A DNA stretch of 37,644 nt, from the NCBI GenBank assembly GCA_947305675.1, contig CAMZED010000003.1, forward strand, positions 1 through 37,644, written 5' to 3'. This DNA is from an uncultured Clostridia bacterium. GTDB taxonomy: Bacteria; Bacillota; Clostridia; Oscillospirales; CAG-382. Both the position numbers and the translations under genes were made by a program. The notes under the pieces are model-generated. The model did no database searches, had not been told where the DNA came from, and saw nothing but the letters and a program-made list of their open reading frames with translations. Of the stretch, positions 37,360 to 37,644 are shown one piece after another (positions within the stretch are counted from its first letter, which is position 1; each line of letters opens with the position of its first letter).

Positions 37360-37644
37360 TCAGAACGCGGTGTTGAGAAGCGTTATGCCGTCGATCTGGA
37401 CGTCGAAGTAGGGAGCGGAACGGAATTTGGATTCCTGGAACGAGCCGTTTTCGATAACTTCAGTGTCTTTTTCGAAAGCTGCGTCGGTATCAACGTCGGC
37501 TTTGTAAGAATCGAGTTTCGCACCTTTGACGGTGAAGGCAGCGGTATCGAAAACTTTGGTCGTGCCGGCTTCGAGAGCGGCTTTGACTTCCGCGATCTTT
37601 TCAGCGGTGCCGGCGGCGGCGGCTTTTTCGTTCACGTCGGTAAG
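37360..37644 (-). CDS. BMP family ABC transporter substrate-binding protein, C-terminal end (partial, cut by window edge)
   Basis: ...TDVNEKAAAAGTAEKIAEVKAALEAGTTKVFDTAAFTVKG...; precedes the cognate ATPase and permeases; frame open to the window edge. Confidence 0.7.
   Translation of the reverse strand, partial: LTDVNEKAAAAGTAEKIAEVKAALEAGTTKVFDTAAFTVKGAKLDSYKADVDTDAAFEKDTEVIENGSFQESKFRSAPYFDVQIDGITLLNTAF

Overview
This 37.6 kb window looks like a chromosomal segment of an anaerobic Firmicute (Clostridia-like). That assignment is inferred from gene content and a Clostridia-type GlgC/GlgD pair; no 16S is present. Gene density is high and about 27 CDS can be supported. Main blocks: (1) rpsO-pnp on the minus strand with a structured leader and intergenic region; (2) a glycogen operon on the plus strand: small TM protein, glgB, glgC, glgD, glgA, glgP interrupted by an in-frame TAG, a GH13 enzyme, an AAC(3)-fold acetyltransferase, and a NahK-like APH-fold sugar kinase; (3) a SigH-like sigma factor plus a zinc-ribbon protein; (4) ilvB-ilvN; (5) a minus-strand operon of solute-binding lipoprotein, GNAT, cytidylate-kinase-like protein and DUF4855-like lipoprotein; (6) phoH-ybeY-era-recO-mutS2; (7) two tandem paralogous solute-binding lipoproteins with separate promoters and terminators; (8) a BMP-type (nucleoside-like) ABC transporter on the minus strand, cut by the window edge. 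I saw no rRNA, tRNA, CRISPR array, IS element or prophage. The observations most worth a second look are the interrupted glgP with an SD-like sequence and GTG just after the stop, the long near-continuous hairpin between rpsO and pnp, the structured rpsO leader, and the aminoglycoside-enzyme-fold pair at the end of the glycogen operon. I did not find a clearly unprecedented multi-gene system.
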